A DNA stretch of 62,000 nt from assembly GCA_016946835.1 (NCBI GenBank), contig JACVTC010000207.1, positions 65,001 to 127,000 on the forward strand. The letters are read 5' to 3'. Source of the DNA: Neocallimastix lanati (nom. inval.) (taxonomy: Eukaryota; Neocallimastigomycota; Neocallimastigomycetes; Neocallimastigales; Neocallimastigaceae). Positions 1-11,915 of the stretch are shown one piece after another; the stretch's first letter is position 1; each line of letters begins with the position of its first letter. The position numbers and the translations under genes are program-made. A model generated the notes under the pieces. It was not told the DNA's origin, ran no database searches, and saw only the letters and a list, made by a program, of their open reading frames with translations.

Positions 1-1
1 A

Positions 2-2152
2 GCGACATTCCAACGAGAAATGAATCGGATATTGCTACCATTAATAGGTGAATGCTTATTTGTCTATATTGACGATATCGTGGTTTATTCTAAGAATTTA
101 AAAGAGCACATAAAACACTTAAAATTAGTATTCGATATATTCTCAAAATATAATTTATCAATAAATTTACAAAAGTGTCAATTTTTTAAAGAAAAAGTCG
201 AAGTTTTAGGACATGTACTAACAGCTGATGGATTAAAAACTGCACCATCAAAAGTCCAAAGTATTGCCTTATGGGAAAACCCAAAGAATATTTCTCAATT
301 AAGATCATTTCTTGGTTTGGTAAGTTATTACAGAAAATTTATAAAAAACTTTTCTATTAGAGCTAGTCCACTATTCAAACTTTTAAAGAAAAATAATAAT
401 TACAATTGGAATAATGATTGTACCTTAGCATTTGAAGACTTAAGAAATTGTCTCTTGAAAGATCCAATACTTGCCTTTCCTGATTTCAATAGGCCATTCA
501 TTATTAGAACAGATGCTTCTATCAAAGGAATCGGGGGTGTACTCTTGCAACGGGAGGAAGATAAATTGGAACATCCAATTTATTGTGTTAGCAGATCCTT
601 AAAGCCTGCAGAAGAAAATTACTCTATAACCGATCTGGAAGGCTTAGCAGTTATTTATAGTTTAAAGAAATTCCGCGAATATATTGTAAGTAATAAACAA
701 ATAACAACAGTAATTACTGACCATAAACCACTTTTAGGTTTTTTTGAAAATAGCATACCAACCAAAAATAGACATTTTAGATGGATAGAAGAATTTAATA
801 AATATAAAATAAAATTAATATACGAAAAAGGAAAGTCTAATATATTCGCAGATGCTTTATCTAGATTACCATCAAAACAAAATGAAAGTGTTACAAATTG
901 TATTAATGCTATTTTAAGTGATATCAACCCAAGAGATTTAGACTTACCAGAAGGTATAAGAAAATATTTTAGCAAAAATTATCAAATAATAGATAACACT
1001 TTATATTATAAAAAAAACGATTTATATTTAAAAGTCATTTATAGAGATGAAGATAAGAAAGATATTATTGATAGAGCTCATAACGTCGGCCATGAAGGTG
1101 CTGAAAAGACTACTTTAAGAATTTTAGAATCATACTACTGGCCTGGAATATGGAATGATGTTAGAATGTGGGTTCGATCATGCCACAAGTGTCAACTATT
1201 TAGACCCAAATCACTACCACAAAATACAGAAGATCATATTACACCAATTGAAAAACCTTTTACCAGAGTAGGACTAGATATTATCGGACCGTTACCAGCC
1301 ACAAAACAAGGTAATAAATATATAATTACTTTAGTTGATTACTTTACTAAATGGCCAGAAGCCAAAGCTATACCAGATATTAAATCAGAACAGGTAATTA
1401 AATTTTTAACAGAAGTAATAGCAAGACATGGACCACCAGAAATAATCATAACAGACAATGGATCCTCATTCATTTCGGATATCACAAAAATGATGATCGA
1501 TTTATATGGATCATGGGTACATTTTACTGCACCACACCATCCACAATCAAATGGAATGATAGAAAACAGAAATAGAGAGATTGGAAAAATATTACGATTA
1601 TTAATAACGGAAGAACAGGAATGGGACGAATGTCTTCCATCAGTCTTATGGGCACTTAGAACAACAAAAAGTTCAAAAACTAAATTCAGCAGTTTTGAAC
1701 TATTATATGGAAGAAGGGATACTTGGCCAATGGAAATCATGTTTCCGGATATTCACCAAGAAGAAGGAGAAACAGAAGACGAATTTAATTTTCGAAGATT
1801 TTTAAGACATTACAAATGGGTAAAAGAAGCAATAGGATATTCAGAATATGCTAATAAATATTGGGAACACAGAATAGGTTTCAATAAAGTCTTAAAGAAA
1901 CAATACAAAATTGGAGACTATGTGATGATAAGATTAATTAACAGGACAAAGTTAGACCCTTACTTTTACGGACCATTTAGGGTTGTAAAAGAACCAAAAT
2001 TCAACACAGTAGTATTAGAAGACCCACAAACTGGAAAATTACTTGCAAGAAACGTACATATTAAAAATGTTTATCCATATACAATAAGAGAAGAAAATAT
2101 TACAACTTCAAGAGACGAAGTTCAATCTGATGGTGGAGGAATTGATAAATAA
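2..2152 (+). CDS. Ty3/Gypsy pol polyprotein, 3' part (RT-RNase H-integrase)
   Basis: The reading frame is open from base 2, so the 5' end lies outside the window. Domains in order, numbered from the Met at base 20: the RT active-site box YIDD (residues 16-19), RT thumb/connection, RNase H (TDAS near 165, DHKPLL near 233), an integrase HHCC zinc domain (HNVGHEG then CHKCQ), and an integrase DDE core (GLDIIGP, ITDNGSSF, PQSNGMIEN). A C-terminal GPF-type motif (FYGPFRVV) follows. These steps reverse transcribe and integrate the element. No stops or frameshifts are seen. The closest relative in the window is the minus-strand pol at 31748-35749, which shares the PATFQREMNRI block and the same domain order. 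A purine-rich stretch (GGTGGAGGAA) just before the stop could be the polypurine tract. Confidence 0.93.
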   Translation, partial: ATFQREMNRILLPLIGECLFVYIDDIVVYSKNLKEHIKHLKLVFDIFSKYNLSINLQKCQFFKEKVEVLGHVLTADGLKTAPSKVQSIALWENPKNISQLRSFLGLVSYYRKFIKNFSIRASPLFKLLKKNNNYNWNNDCTLAFEDLRNCLLKDPILAFPDFNRPFIIRTDASIKGIGGVLLQREEDKLEHPIYCVSRSLKPAEENYSITDLEGLAVIYSLKKFREYIVSNKQITTVITDHKPLLGFFENSIPTKNRHFRWIEEFNKYKIKLIYEKGKSNIFADALSRLPSKQNESVTNCINAILSDINPRDLDLPEGIRKYFSKNYQIIDNTLYYKKNDLYLKVIYRDEDKKDIIDRAHNVGHEGAEKTTLRILESYYWPGIWNDVRMWVRSCHKCQLFRPKSLPQNTEDHITPIEKPFTRVGLDIIGPLPATKQGNKYIITLVDYFTKWPEAKAIPDIKSEQVIKFLTEVIARHGPPEIIITDNGSSFISDITKMMIDLYGSWVHFTAPHHPQSNGMIENRNREIGKILRLLITEEQEWDECLPSVLWALRTTKSSKTKFSSFELLYGRRDTWPMEIMFPDIHQEEGETEDEFNFRRFLRHYKWVKEAIGYSEYANKYWEHRIGFNKVLKKQYKIGDYVMIRLINRTKLDPYFYGPFRVVKEPKFNTVVLEDPQTGKLLARNVHIKNVYPYTIREENITTSRDEVQSDGGGIDK

Positions 2153-2822
2153 CCAAATTATAAATTAAGAAAAATCAATAAAATGGAATAATAACCCTCT
2201 TAATTAGTTATTGATAATTATAAAATAATATTTTAATAAAAATAAATTAAAAGATTTAAAATTATTAAATAAATATTATTTTAATTTAAAGAACAATGTA
2301 TTTTATATTAAATTATTCTTTTATTTTACTTTAACGATTTTAAATTAAATCTCAGTTTAAATTGATATTAATATTAATTAAAAAGAAACTTATTAATAAT
2401 AACAAAATTGTTTATTTTATCTTAAAAGTGTTTACTTAAAATAATTATATAGTTTTATTTTAAATAATTTAAACTTAAAAGAAAAATATAAAAACATGTA
2501 AATATTTCTTTAAAAATAAAAAAATCAGAATTCAAGAATTAAAAATTTAAAATTTAAGTTTTAATAAATTATTTTCTTTTATTCTCATTTATTTTAAATA
2601 CTTTTTATTAAGAATATAAATATTCAAAATAATAAAAAGTACAATTTTATATTGATAAATAAAGTTTTATTATAAAAAAAAACAAATATTCTTTTCTTAT
2701 TTTAAACTGTAGTGTTTTAATTAACATTTTTGTGTTAATAACTACCCTTTTAATTGACAAATTATTATCACTTTTAGAAGTAAATTCTAAATTAAGATAA
2801 TAATCAACATTTGTCACACGTT
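2153..2822 (+). repeat. AT-rich 3' flank of the first Gypsy pol, probably its 3' LTR
   Basis: No coding capacity. It directly follows the pol stop and purine-rich stretch, where a 3' LTR is expected. No second copy is visible in the window, so its ends cannot be fixed. It is interrupted at 2822 by the Tf1-like element, and the original sequence resumes at 8475. Confidence 0.4.
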
Positions 2823-2823
2823 A

Positions 2824-3583
2824 TGTAAGTGTTGACTAATTAATTAGTCAAACTTAACCAAATATAATATAAATATTATATTTATTTTTATTATTAATTA
2901 AGATTTAAATAATTTTTCAATAAAATAACACTTAATATTATTTAATATACTATAATTTTAATAATTGTTATTAAATAATAAAATAAAAATAATTATTAAT
3001 TGATAAAATTAATTTTTTAACTAATTAATAATTAATTATTATGAAATATAAACAATATCTTTAATTAATAACCAATTTCTATTTAATATAAATAATTAAT
3101 CATTTGATTTATCATTAACAATAATACGTGATTAATTATATTAAAACATTTAATATTAATATAATTAATATTAAATTAATATAAAATTAGTTAATAATTA
3201 TAAACTTAAAACATCATAATAAATAATTTCATAAAATATTGGTTAATTGCCAATATTAAATAATATTAAATAATATTAAATAATATTAAATAATATTAAA
3301 TAATATTAAATAATATTAAATAATATTAAATTATATTAAATAATAAATAATTAATTTATTTTATCTTTCAGGTTTTTTCTCATAATCTTTTTCCTGAAAG
3401 AATAACTTTTAAGATTATGAACAAAAAAAAATTATAAATAACCTTGATTTTTTCTATAAAATAAAAATCAAGAGTTATTATTTAGAAAATAATATATAAT
3501 AAAATTTCTTAATAAACTCGAAATATTTTTTATCAATTATTGTTATTTTAATAAAAGTTAAGTATTAATTTTGTGTTATTACA
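2824..3583 (+). repeat. 5' LTR of the Tf1-like element
   Basis: 760 bp, TGTAA...TTACA. It carries seven exact copies of a 10-bp AT repeat (about 3261-3330). A TATAAAT box at 3433-3439 lies about 30 bp upstream of CAAGAGTTATTAT (3469-3481), the probable transcript start. A 10-bp inverted repeat (CTTGATTTTT at 3443-3452, AAAAATCAAG at 3463-3472) sits at this point. Confidence 0.93.
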
Positions 3584-3596
3584 ATAATAACTCTTG
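3584..3596 (+). promoter_or_regulatory. Primer-binding site of self-priming (Tf1) type
   Basis: ATAATAACTCTTG lies immediately after the 5' LTR and is the exact 13-nt reverse complement of CAAGAGTTATTAT at 3469-3481 inside the LTR. No tRNA-type TGG... primer site is present at the LTR edge. In the Tf1/sushi lineage the transcript's own 5' end folds onto such a site to prime reverse transcription; that role here is inferred. An A-run of about 30 follows at 3618-3648. Confidence 0.8.
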
Positions 3597-3615
3597 TTTT
3601 TTTTAATATTTAGTA

Positions 3616-3652
<37 letters not shown>

Positions 3653-3715
3653 TTAAAAATAATAATATTTTATTAATAAACTATTATCTTTATTATATCA
3701 TTATTACTTTATCAA

Positions 3716-6700
3716 ATGGACCAAAATAACACTACTCCGGCCAACGAAACAAAACTTATATCTACAATTACTGAATTTATCCCTACTTTTTTTGCTCCTA
3801 ACGGTATCCTTGCTGAGAACCTCCATGCAAAGGGAAATGAATCTTTAAATCTTAACGAACTACTCTGTCAATGTGACAAATTTATAATAGATCATCCTAA
3901 TTCCTTTACCAATGATATTTCAAAGATATCTTATGTCACAATTAACCTTAAAGGGCTTGCCAAGAAATGGGGACTATCCCTTAAATCTGATGATATTTTG
4001 GATGATTTGTCTTATGAAGAATTCAAGAGACTTCTTATTGAAAATTTTGGAGATTCCAAAGAACAAAGATACTCTTTAATTGAAAGGCTGCTAAATTTAA
4101 AACAAAGAAAATTAGGCAATGCAGCTGAATATACAATACAATTCCGACATTTGGCAACTCGTATCAAATGGCCAGATTCTGTCTTGATAGACTTATTGAG
4201 AAGGGGACTAATTGAGGAAGTCAGGGAAGAATATGACAAAAAGGATTTACCTACAAAGCTATTCGAGGCAACAAACCTTATTATAAAGATTGATAAATAT
4301 TGCTACTTCAGAAATAATATTTTAAATAACGGAATAAATGAAAAAACTAATAAAAGAAGAATTAATATTGTCGGAAAACATCAAGATATTAAAAGAAATA
4401 GAAATAATAACTATAAAAGAAAAGAAGAAGTTACGCTTTCCACTAGCTACACCAACAGTAAATCGGATCAAAAAATGGTTTCTACCTTTTACATTCAAGG
4501 AAAAAATAAAAAAATTCCTCTTAGACTATTAATCGACTCAGGTTCAAGTAGAAGTTTAATGTGCAAGCAATTTGTTTCCTCCCAGAAGTTGAGAACTTTT
4601 GAACTACCTTCCCCTATTGAAATTAGATTGCCAAACAACAAAACTATGAAAATAACTCATACAACTGGCCAATTAGATCTCTTCATATTTGATCACAAAG
4701 AAAGATTCCAATTTAGTGTTGCCAACCTTCAACTTACTGGAATATCCGCTATTTTGGGACGTGATTGGCTTTCCATCCATAAGCCATATATTAACTTTTC
4801 GAATAACCACATTTTCTTTTTAGAAGGAAATTGTTTGGATCATTGCCCATCTTGTAAAGGCACCAAGATCCAATCCACAAAGAACGTCACAGCCGCAATT
4901 GTAACTGAAGACCCAATGTCAGAAGACACTGCCAAACCTGATCTGAAAGACCTTTTTGAAGATGAAATATGTTATATTATGATGTCTAAGGAGTTGAAGT
5001 CAAAACTAAATAACAGTAAAAGCAAAGAGATTATCTTAAGATATTATAGCAACTTACTGGACGTATTTGAAACTAAAAATGCGGATACCCTTCCGCCACA
5101 TAGACCCTACGATATCACAATAAATATCATCCCTGGGGGACAATTGTATTTCGGACCTATCTATTCACTTACTAGAAAGGAAAAGGAAGAATTAGAAAAA
5201 TATATTCATGAAAATCTGACCAAAGGGTTCATTGTTAAATCAAATTCTCCTGCAGGTGCTCCGGTAATGTTTGTGAAGAAAAAAGATGGATCGTTGCGTC
5301 TATGTGTTGACTACCGTAGACTCAATTCGATTACAATAAGAAACAGTTTCCCAATTCCAAGAATTAATGACCTTATCGAAGTTTTTAAAGGGGCACAAAT
5401 ATTTTCTAGATTAGACCTCAAATCTGCTTACAATCTCGTGCGAGTCAGTAAAGATAGTGCATACTTAACAGCTTTTAGTACACCACTAGGACATTTTCAA
5501 TATAGAGTAATGCCATTTGGATTAAGAAACGCCCCTTCAGTTTTCCAAAGGTTCATTCAAGACACGTTATCAGAAGAATTGAATAAATTCGTTCAAATAT
5601 ATTTAGATGACATTATCATTTATTCTTCAGATGAAAATCAACATATTAATCATGTTAAAGTAGTATTGAGTAAGTTATTAAATAATGGATTATACTGCAA
5701 GATTGAGAAATGTGAGTTCCATGTTAAACAAACCACCTTTCTCGGCTTCGTTGTGTCCGCTAATGGGTTACTAATGGATAAAGACAAGATAAAATGCATT
5801 ATGGAATGGCCAGTTCCAAAAAACCTTACTGAACTGCAAAGTTTCCTTGGGTTTACAAATTTTTATAGACGTTTTATCAAAGATTACGCAAAAATTATGG
5901 ATCCTTTAAGAAAACTTTTATCTAAGAATAATACTTTTCTATGGGATAAGGATGCTCAGAATGCTTTTGATAGTTTAAAGAAATCATTTAATTCAACTGA
6001 TATCTTTATTTTTCCAGACCAAGATAAAGAATTCTTTTTGGAAACTGACGCAAGCGAATTTGCCCTCGGATGTGTATTATCTCAAAACTCATCGATCGAC
6101 AACTTAATCCATCCTATTGCCTTTTATTCCCGTTCACTGACAAGTCCTGAAACGAATTACGCTATCTATGACAAGGAATTATTGGCGATAATTACTGCCT
6201 TTGATGTATGGAGACATCACCTTGAAGGAGCAAAATTTCCTATTAAAGTTTTTACGGACCATAGGAATCTTCTGTTTTTCAAAAAACCTCAAAAATTGAG
6301 CACCCGACAAATTCGATGGAGTCTCTTCTTATCCAAATTTGATTTTATTCTTTCTTATAGGCCTGGGGTTCAAGGTGGGAAACCAGATGCGTTATCCCGA
6401 AGACCAGATTACCTCACCAAAAGCATTAATGAATCTCAAATTTTATTAAAAGAAAATAATTTTTGTCTCTCTATGGAAGATAACTTAGTCAAACTTCAAG
6501 AAATGCAATCTCAAGACCCTTATTGTTCCAATATACTTAACAAATTCAAAGATAAAACAAAAAATTTTAAAAGTTCACTATTTCAATTAAAAAATAACAT
6601 TCTCCACTTTAATAACAAAATTATTGTTCCCTCTAATCTTAGAATTACTTTACTTCGAAAAATGCATGATGATCCACTTGGAGGACACCTTGGAATTGAA

Positions 6701-7729
6701 AAAACTCTTGAAAGAATTAGCAGGAATTATTGGTGGCCGCTGATGAAGAACGATATCTCCAATTACGTTCTTTCATGTAAAACATGTGGATCTTGCAAAG
6801 TACGCCGTCATAAACCATATGGCTTAATTATTCCGCTTCCAGTACCAACTAAACCATGGGAAATAATAGGTGTAGATTTCATCGTTCAACTTCCACGATC
6901 CCAAGATTGTACCTGTATAATGGTTGTTTCAGACCATCTCACAAAAATGATTCATTTGGTTGCTACCTCTGATGTACCCTCTTCGGAACTTACGGCAAAA
7001 CTTCTACTATTTAACGTATTCAAATACCACGGATTCCCTAAAGTTATAGTATCGGATCACGGATCACAATTTTCAGCTGAATTTTGGACTGCCTTATGTT
7101 CTTATATAAATGCAAAACCAAATTTAGCAACGGCACATCACCAACAATCAAACGGACAGGTGGAAAGAGCAAACGCAGTAATAGAGCAATATTTACGTTG
7201 CTATTGTTCTTTAACTCAGCATGACTGGTTTTTCTATCTTCCTTTTTGTGAAATCACTTACAACGATTCAATTCATAAATCAATAGGTAAAACACCCTTT
7301 GTTGCAAATTACGGTTTCAACCCCTCATTCCAAATTGATACACCTCCGAGTCTTCTTAAAGATAATGCATCAGAGCTCGTTAGAAATTGGACCGAACATT
7401 TCAATGCTTTAAAGAAACAATTGATAAAGGCAAAACAGGATTTCAAGAAATATGGAGACAACAAAAAACAACAAGGTCCAAAATTAACAATCAATGATAA
7501 AGTCTGGCTTAGAAGATATTATTTCACTAACGAACCTTCCAGGAAGTTATCGGTCCAATACTTAGGACCTTTTGAAATAATTGAAGATAAAGGTAGAAAT
7601 AATTTTAAGCTAAAGCTTCCCGAGAATTCACAATTACATCCAATATTTCACATTTCTCAGTTGGAACCATATACGGAAAGGAATAAAAACCTAAACAATA
7701 GTGAATCAAACGTAGGAGAGACAATGTAA
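3716..7729 (+). CDS. Tf1-like gag-pol polyprotein, intact
   Basis: One ORF of 1337 residues encodes the structural and enzymatic proteins of the Tf1-like element. Gag occupies about residues 1-230 and has no CCHC zinc knuckle, as in Tf1. Protease follows (LLIDSGSSRSL near 274). RT has LCVDYRRLN near 533 and the active-site box YLDD near 640. RNase H shows ETDASEFALG near 776 and TDHRNL. Integrase has an HHCC zinc domain (GGHLGIEKT, CKTCGSCK) and a DDE core (GVDFIVQ, VSDHGSQF, QQSNGQVER). The C-terminus has a GPFEI motif and HPIFHISQLEPY; no chromodomain follows. All visible catalytic residues are present, so this copy may be active. The start ATG is the first in the frame. The last codons overlap the first bases of the 3' LTR, and the polypurine tract is inside the coding sequence. 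Confidence 0.97.
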   Translation: MDQNNTTPANETKLISTITEFIPTFFAPNGILAENLHAKGNESLNLNELLCQCDKFIIDHPNSFTNDISKISYVTINLKGLAKKWGLSLKSDDILDDLSYEEFKRLLIENFGDSKEQRYSLIERLLNLKQRKLGNAAEYTIQFRHLATRIKWPDSVLIDLLRRGLIEEVREEYDKKDLPTKLFEATNLIIKIDKYCYFRNNILNNGINEKTNKRRINIVGKHQDIKRNRNNNYKRKEEVTLSTSYTNSKSDQKMVSTFYIQGKNKKIPLRLLIDSGSSRSLMCKQFVSSQKLRTFELPSPIEIRLPNNKTMKITHTTGQLDLFIFDHKERFQFSVANLQLTGISAILGRDWLSIHKPYINFSNNHIFFLEGNCLDHCPSCKGTKIQSTKNVTAAIVTEDPMSEDTAKPDLKDLFEDEICYIMMSKELKSKLNNSKSKEIILRYYSNLLDVFETKNADTLPPHRPYDITINIIPGGQLYFGPIYSLTRKEKEELEKYIHENLTKGFIVKSNSPAGAPVMFVKKKDGSLRLCVDYRRLNSITIRNSFPIPRINDLIEVFKGAQIFSRLDLKSAYNLVRVSKDSAYLTAFSTPLGHFQYRVMPFGLRNAPSVFQRFIQDTLSEELNKFVQIYLDDIIIYSSDENQHINHVKVVLSKLLNNGLYCKIEKCEFHVKQTTFLGFVVSANGLLMDKDKIKCIMEWPVPKNLTELQSFLGFTNFYRRFIKDYAKIMDPLRKLLSKNNTFLWDKDAQNAFDSLKKSFNSTDIFIFPDQDKEFFLETDASEFALGCVLSQNSSIDNLIHPIAFYSRSLTSPETNYAIYDKELLAIITAFDVWRHHLEGAKFPIKVFTDHRNLLFFKKPQKLSTRQIRWSLFLSKFDFILSYRPGVQGGKPDALSRRPDYLTKSINESQILLKENNFCLSMEDNLVKLQEMQSQDPYCSNILNKFKDKTKNFKSSLFQLKNNILHFNNKIIVPSNLRITLLRKMHDDPLGGHLGIEKTLERISRNYWWPLMKNDISNYVLSCKTCGSCKVRRHKPYGLIIPLPVPTKPWEIIGVDFIVQLPRSQDCTCIMVVSDHLTKMIHLVATSDVPSSELTAKLLLFNVFKYHGFPKVIVSDHGSQFSAEFWTALCSYINAKPNLATAHHQQSNGQVERANAVIEQYLRCYCSLTQHDWFFYLPFCEITYNDSIHKSIGKTPFVANYGFNPSFQIDTPPSLLKDNASELVRNWTEHFNALKKQLIKAKQDFKKYGDNKKQQGPKLTINDKVWLRRYYFTNEPSRKLSVQYLGPFEIIEDKGRNNFKLKLPENSQLHPIFHISQLEPYTERNKNLNNSESNVGETM

Positions 7730-8474
7730 GTGTTGACTAATTAATTAGTCACACTTAACCAAATATAATATAAATATTATATTTATTTTTATTATTAATT
7801 AAGATTTAAATAATTTTTCAATAAAATAACACTTAATATTATTTAATATACTATAATTTTAATAATTGTTATTAAATAATAAAATAAAAATAATTATTAA
7901 TTGATAAAATTAATTTTTTAACTAATTAATAATTAATTATTATGAAATATAAACAATATCTTTAATTAATAACCAATTTCTATTTAATATAAATAATTAA
8001 TCATTTGATTTATCATTAACAATAATACGTGATTAATTATATTAAAACATTTAATATTAATATAATTAATATTAAATTAATATAAAATTAGTTAATAATT
8101 ATAAACTTAAAACATCATAATAAATAATTTCATAAAATATTGGTTAATTGCCAATATTAAATAATATTAAATAATATTAAATAATATTAAATAATATTAA
8201 ATAATATTAAATAATATTAAATTATATTAAATAATAAATAATTAATTTATTTTATCTTTCAGGTTTTTTCTCATAATCTTTTTCCTGAAAGAATAACTTT
8301 TAAGATTATGAACAAAAAAAAATTATAAATAACCTTGATTTTTTCTATAAAATAAAAATCAAGAGTTATTATTTAGAAAATAATATATAATAAAATTTCT
8401 TAATAAACTCGAAATATTTTTTATCAATTATTGTTATTTTAATAAAAGTTAAGTATTAATTTTGTGTTATTACA
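7725..8474 (+). repeat. 3' LTR of the Tf1-like element
   Basis: 750 bp, nearly identical to 2824-3583. It has six rather than seven copies of the 10-bp repeat, which accounts for the length difference. The gag-pol stop codon TAA is bases 3-5 of the LTR. Confidence 0.94.
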
Positions 8475-9230
8475 CGTTGGTACGGTGCCGAACTAAAAAT
8501 ATAATTTTAATAAAAATAGTAAAGTTATGTTAAGATAATAACTGAATTTCAATTTCAATTTCAATTTCAATTTAAATAATTCAGTTATTTGAATTTCAAT
8601 ATTAATAATTAATAATATAATAATTATTATTAAAATATTTAGGAAATAGTCTAGGCCAACTAATTACTAAATATTATTAACATATTGAAATTAATATATA
8701 TTAAATAATGTAAACACGTGATTGTCATATTAAATTAATTTCTACATATTATATTTTAATTATAAAATATAATATTTAGCAATATTTGATTCTTATATTT
8801 TATTTATATTAAATATTTATATTATTATCTAACTTTATATTATCAATATCAAACTTATATTAATATTATTTACATATTCATATTAATAATTTTTTAATAA
8901 TTAATTATTTTATATAAATACATGTTTAAATCTTTTGATTAATCCTTTGTAGGATTATTGTAATTTAAATTATAGTAATAATTATATAAAATAATAATGT
9001 AATAAAATATTATTAAGATTAAATAAAATTTATATTTTAAATAAAAACTTATTTAATTTACTAATAACAATATGTTTTAAATAAGAGTAAATTTAAATTA
9101 TTAATTAATTTCTATAATTTGGCATCTTGACCTAATCGTTAAGACCAAATTGTCTAAAAACTTTAACATGTGAATTTTATCATCAGCATTATTCTTCATT
9201 TCATTAATACCTTCTTTTTGTGATTAATTA
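8475..9230. other. AT-rich non-coding stretch with a hexamer repeat and hairpin
   Basis: No gene recognised. Arms AATAACTGAATT (8537-8548) and AATTCAGTTATT (8578-8589) form a perfect 12-bp inverted repeat around four copies of TTTCAA. The rest is AT-rich with no ORF of note. It continues the sequence interrupted at 2822. Confidence 0.6.
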
Positions 9231-9886
9231 TATATAATTTAAATCATTACTAATTCTTATTTTTATATTAAGTATAATAAAAACCTATTTCAATAAATAT
9301 TTGATATAAAATACAGAATTATAAGTTTCTGTATAATATTTTCTAAACCTTTGAAATAAAATAAAAATAAAACAAAAATCAAAAATAAATTAAATCTTTA
9401 TTAAAATAAAAATGAACTAAAATACAGAAGAATATTAATAATAAAAATGATATAAAATACAGAAAATATCAATTCCGTATAATTCTCTCTCTGAAAACAA
9501 TATCAAGAAGAAGCTACCGCCCGGAATGCCCTTCGTGATACAATCTCTAAATTAATTTTTATATTTTATTTTAATTTAATAAATATTATTTTTTATTAAA
9601 ATAATTTTAAAATAATAGTTAAAAATTAAAATAAAATAGTTATAATAGTTTTTTTTATAAAGAATATATTAATGATTAATAAAATGTATTAAAATAAAAG
9701 TATAAAAAAAAGAATAAATTTCTTTCTTTTTAATACTTGGAACAAATAATTTTAGTTTTAATTTTAAATAAAGAATATTTTAAAATATAATTTTTACTTG
9801 TTTCCAAATTTATTTTTATCATTATGTGTTAATATTTATTTTTTTTTTGTTTTGAATATCTTAGTGTTTCAACCCATCCCATATCA
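9231..9886 (-). repeat. Dispersed repeat, copy A (inverted relative to 40952-41625)
   Basis: The reverse complement of this stretch matches 40952-41625 closely. Shared landmarks include a GC-richer block, GAAGGGCATTCCGGGCGG, and TTGAAACACTAAGATATTC near the other end. No coding capacity. It may be an LTR or a non-autonomous element; the ends cannot be fixed from two copies. Confidence 0.75.
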
Positions 9887-10752
<866 letters not shown>

Positions 10753-10985
10753 ATGGATTATGGAATAATTAATGTGCTACCTCGTCTTAAGGACGTAGAT
10801 AGGAAATATGTGGAGAGGTGGTATGAAGACTTCTCTAACCTTATGGAATTGGGGAAGATAACCGAGGATGAGACACGCTACCGTCTAGCCTATCTGAAGG
10901 AGAAGCCCGGAAGACCATTGCTAAGCTGAAAGAAGAGAGTTCTACCTTTCGAAATTGGAACAGATTAAGACAAGAAAGAAATTGA
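10753..10985 (+). pseudogene. Retrotransposon gag N-terminal fragment (probable)
   Basis: ATG at 10753 opens a 58-codon frame rich in charged residues and less AT-rich than its surroundings. It is rich in W, Y and E, with LPRLKDVDRK and RWYEDFSNLMEL. A shift of frame near 10920 extends it with AKLKEESSTFRNWNRL to a stop at 10985. The composition resembles the N-terminal alpha-helical part of Ty3-type Gag. There is no downstream pol; AT-rich repeat sequence follows. Truncated and frameshifted; the identification rests on composition only. Confidence 0.45.
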
Positions 10986-11204
10986 TAATTAAATTAGAAT
11001 ATGTTAATCCTACAAAAAATAACGGAATTAACGAAAACAGATTTCTCATATTAATTATTAAAATATTAATTTATTATTTAGTAAAATAATTTTTAAAAAA
11101 TATTATTACATAAAAAAATTTAATTAAATTTTATATGATATAAATAATAGGAAATTTTATTTCAAAGTAGTATATAATTATTTTAAATTTGTTCAATATT
11201 TAGG
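10986..11204. other. AT-rich spacer
   Basis: No ORF, repeat copy or structured site recognised between the gag fragment and the dispersed repeat. Confidence 0.5.
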
Positions 11205-11915
11205 TAATAATAGTAATTAATAGGAGGAATCTTTAATAATTATTAATATATAATATATTATGGTCTAACAAAATAAGTTGGATTAATATTATTAGTAATT
11301 AAAATAATGTTATATAATGTATGTAATAACAATACATAATACAATATAATACATTCAATATATTAAAATAATTTTTAATTTTATGAATAGAAAGATTCGT
11401 ATAATTGGTTTATTAACATGAGTCTGTCACTTTAATTATAACTAAATGAAGTATTAAACATAAAATTTTTAGAAATTAAAAATTTATTGAAAATGGAATT
11501 AAAAAATTAATTTGCTCCAATTAAGTTATTAATTATTTTTATTTTTAAGTCCGCAATTATTTCGAATTTTAACTTTATTTATTTATTCATTTATTAATTA
11601 TACTTATATTTTTTAAAAAAATACAAAAATTAATAAAAAAATTTTTTATTTCACCAAATTGAACCAATTAATAATTTTTTAATAATAAATTTTAAATAAA
11701 AGTAAAATCGAAAATAAACTGTATAATTTCGGAAAAAAGTGCGCAATTAACAAAAGTGAAAATCGAGATTTAGGTTTTAATTGGTACTTTAATTACAGAA
11801 CATTGAAAATTTTAAATTTAGTTCGATGGAAGAGTATTAAGTAAATCCATTTCTCTTTTTTATTAATTTTTTTTTTTTAACTTTTATATACTTTGTTATT
11901 GAAAATAATTATTTT
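11205..11915 (+). repeat. Dispersed repeat of about 0.7 kb, copy A (direct relative to 27990-28740)
   Basis: Collinear with 27990-28740. Both start near ATAGGAGGAA followed by TTATTAATATATAAT and TATGGTCTAACAAAATAA. Both pass through AATACATTCAATATATTA, GATTTAGGTTTTAAT and GGAAGAGTATT, and end near ATATACTTTG(T/C)TATT. No coding potential. The two copies are diverged, so this is an old family, possibly LTR-derived. A short partial re-duplication of its end occurs at about 11950-11995. Confidence 0.75.

Larger units (their letters stand above)
2824..8474 (+). mobile_element. Complete Tf1-like Ty3/Gypsy LTR retrotransposon
   Basis: The element has direct LTRs with short inverted ends (TGTAA...TTACA), a single gag-pol ORF, a primer site next to the 5' LTR and a purine-rich tract (AGGAGAGACAA) just before the 3' LTR. 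It is flanked by CGTT at 2819-2822 and 8475-8478; a 5-bp duplication would be CGTTA versus CGTTG. For an exact 4-bp TSD the element would start one base earlier, with A2823. The LTRs differ by one copy of a 10-bp repeat plus at least one substitution (AGTCAAAC versus AGTCACAC). This indicates a recent insertion, nested in the 3' flank of the preceding Gypsy element. Confidence 0.95.

Noticed and set aside
8476-8492. TGGTACGGTGCCGAAC as a tRNA primer site, which would make a tandem element with the upstream LTR
   Set aside because: Starts with TGG and lies at the right place, but the implied tRNA end has an implausible T-stem (GTTCG); not enough to claim a tandem element.
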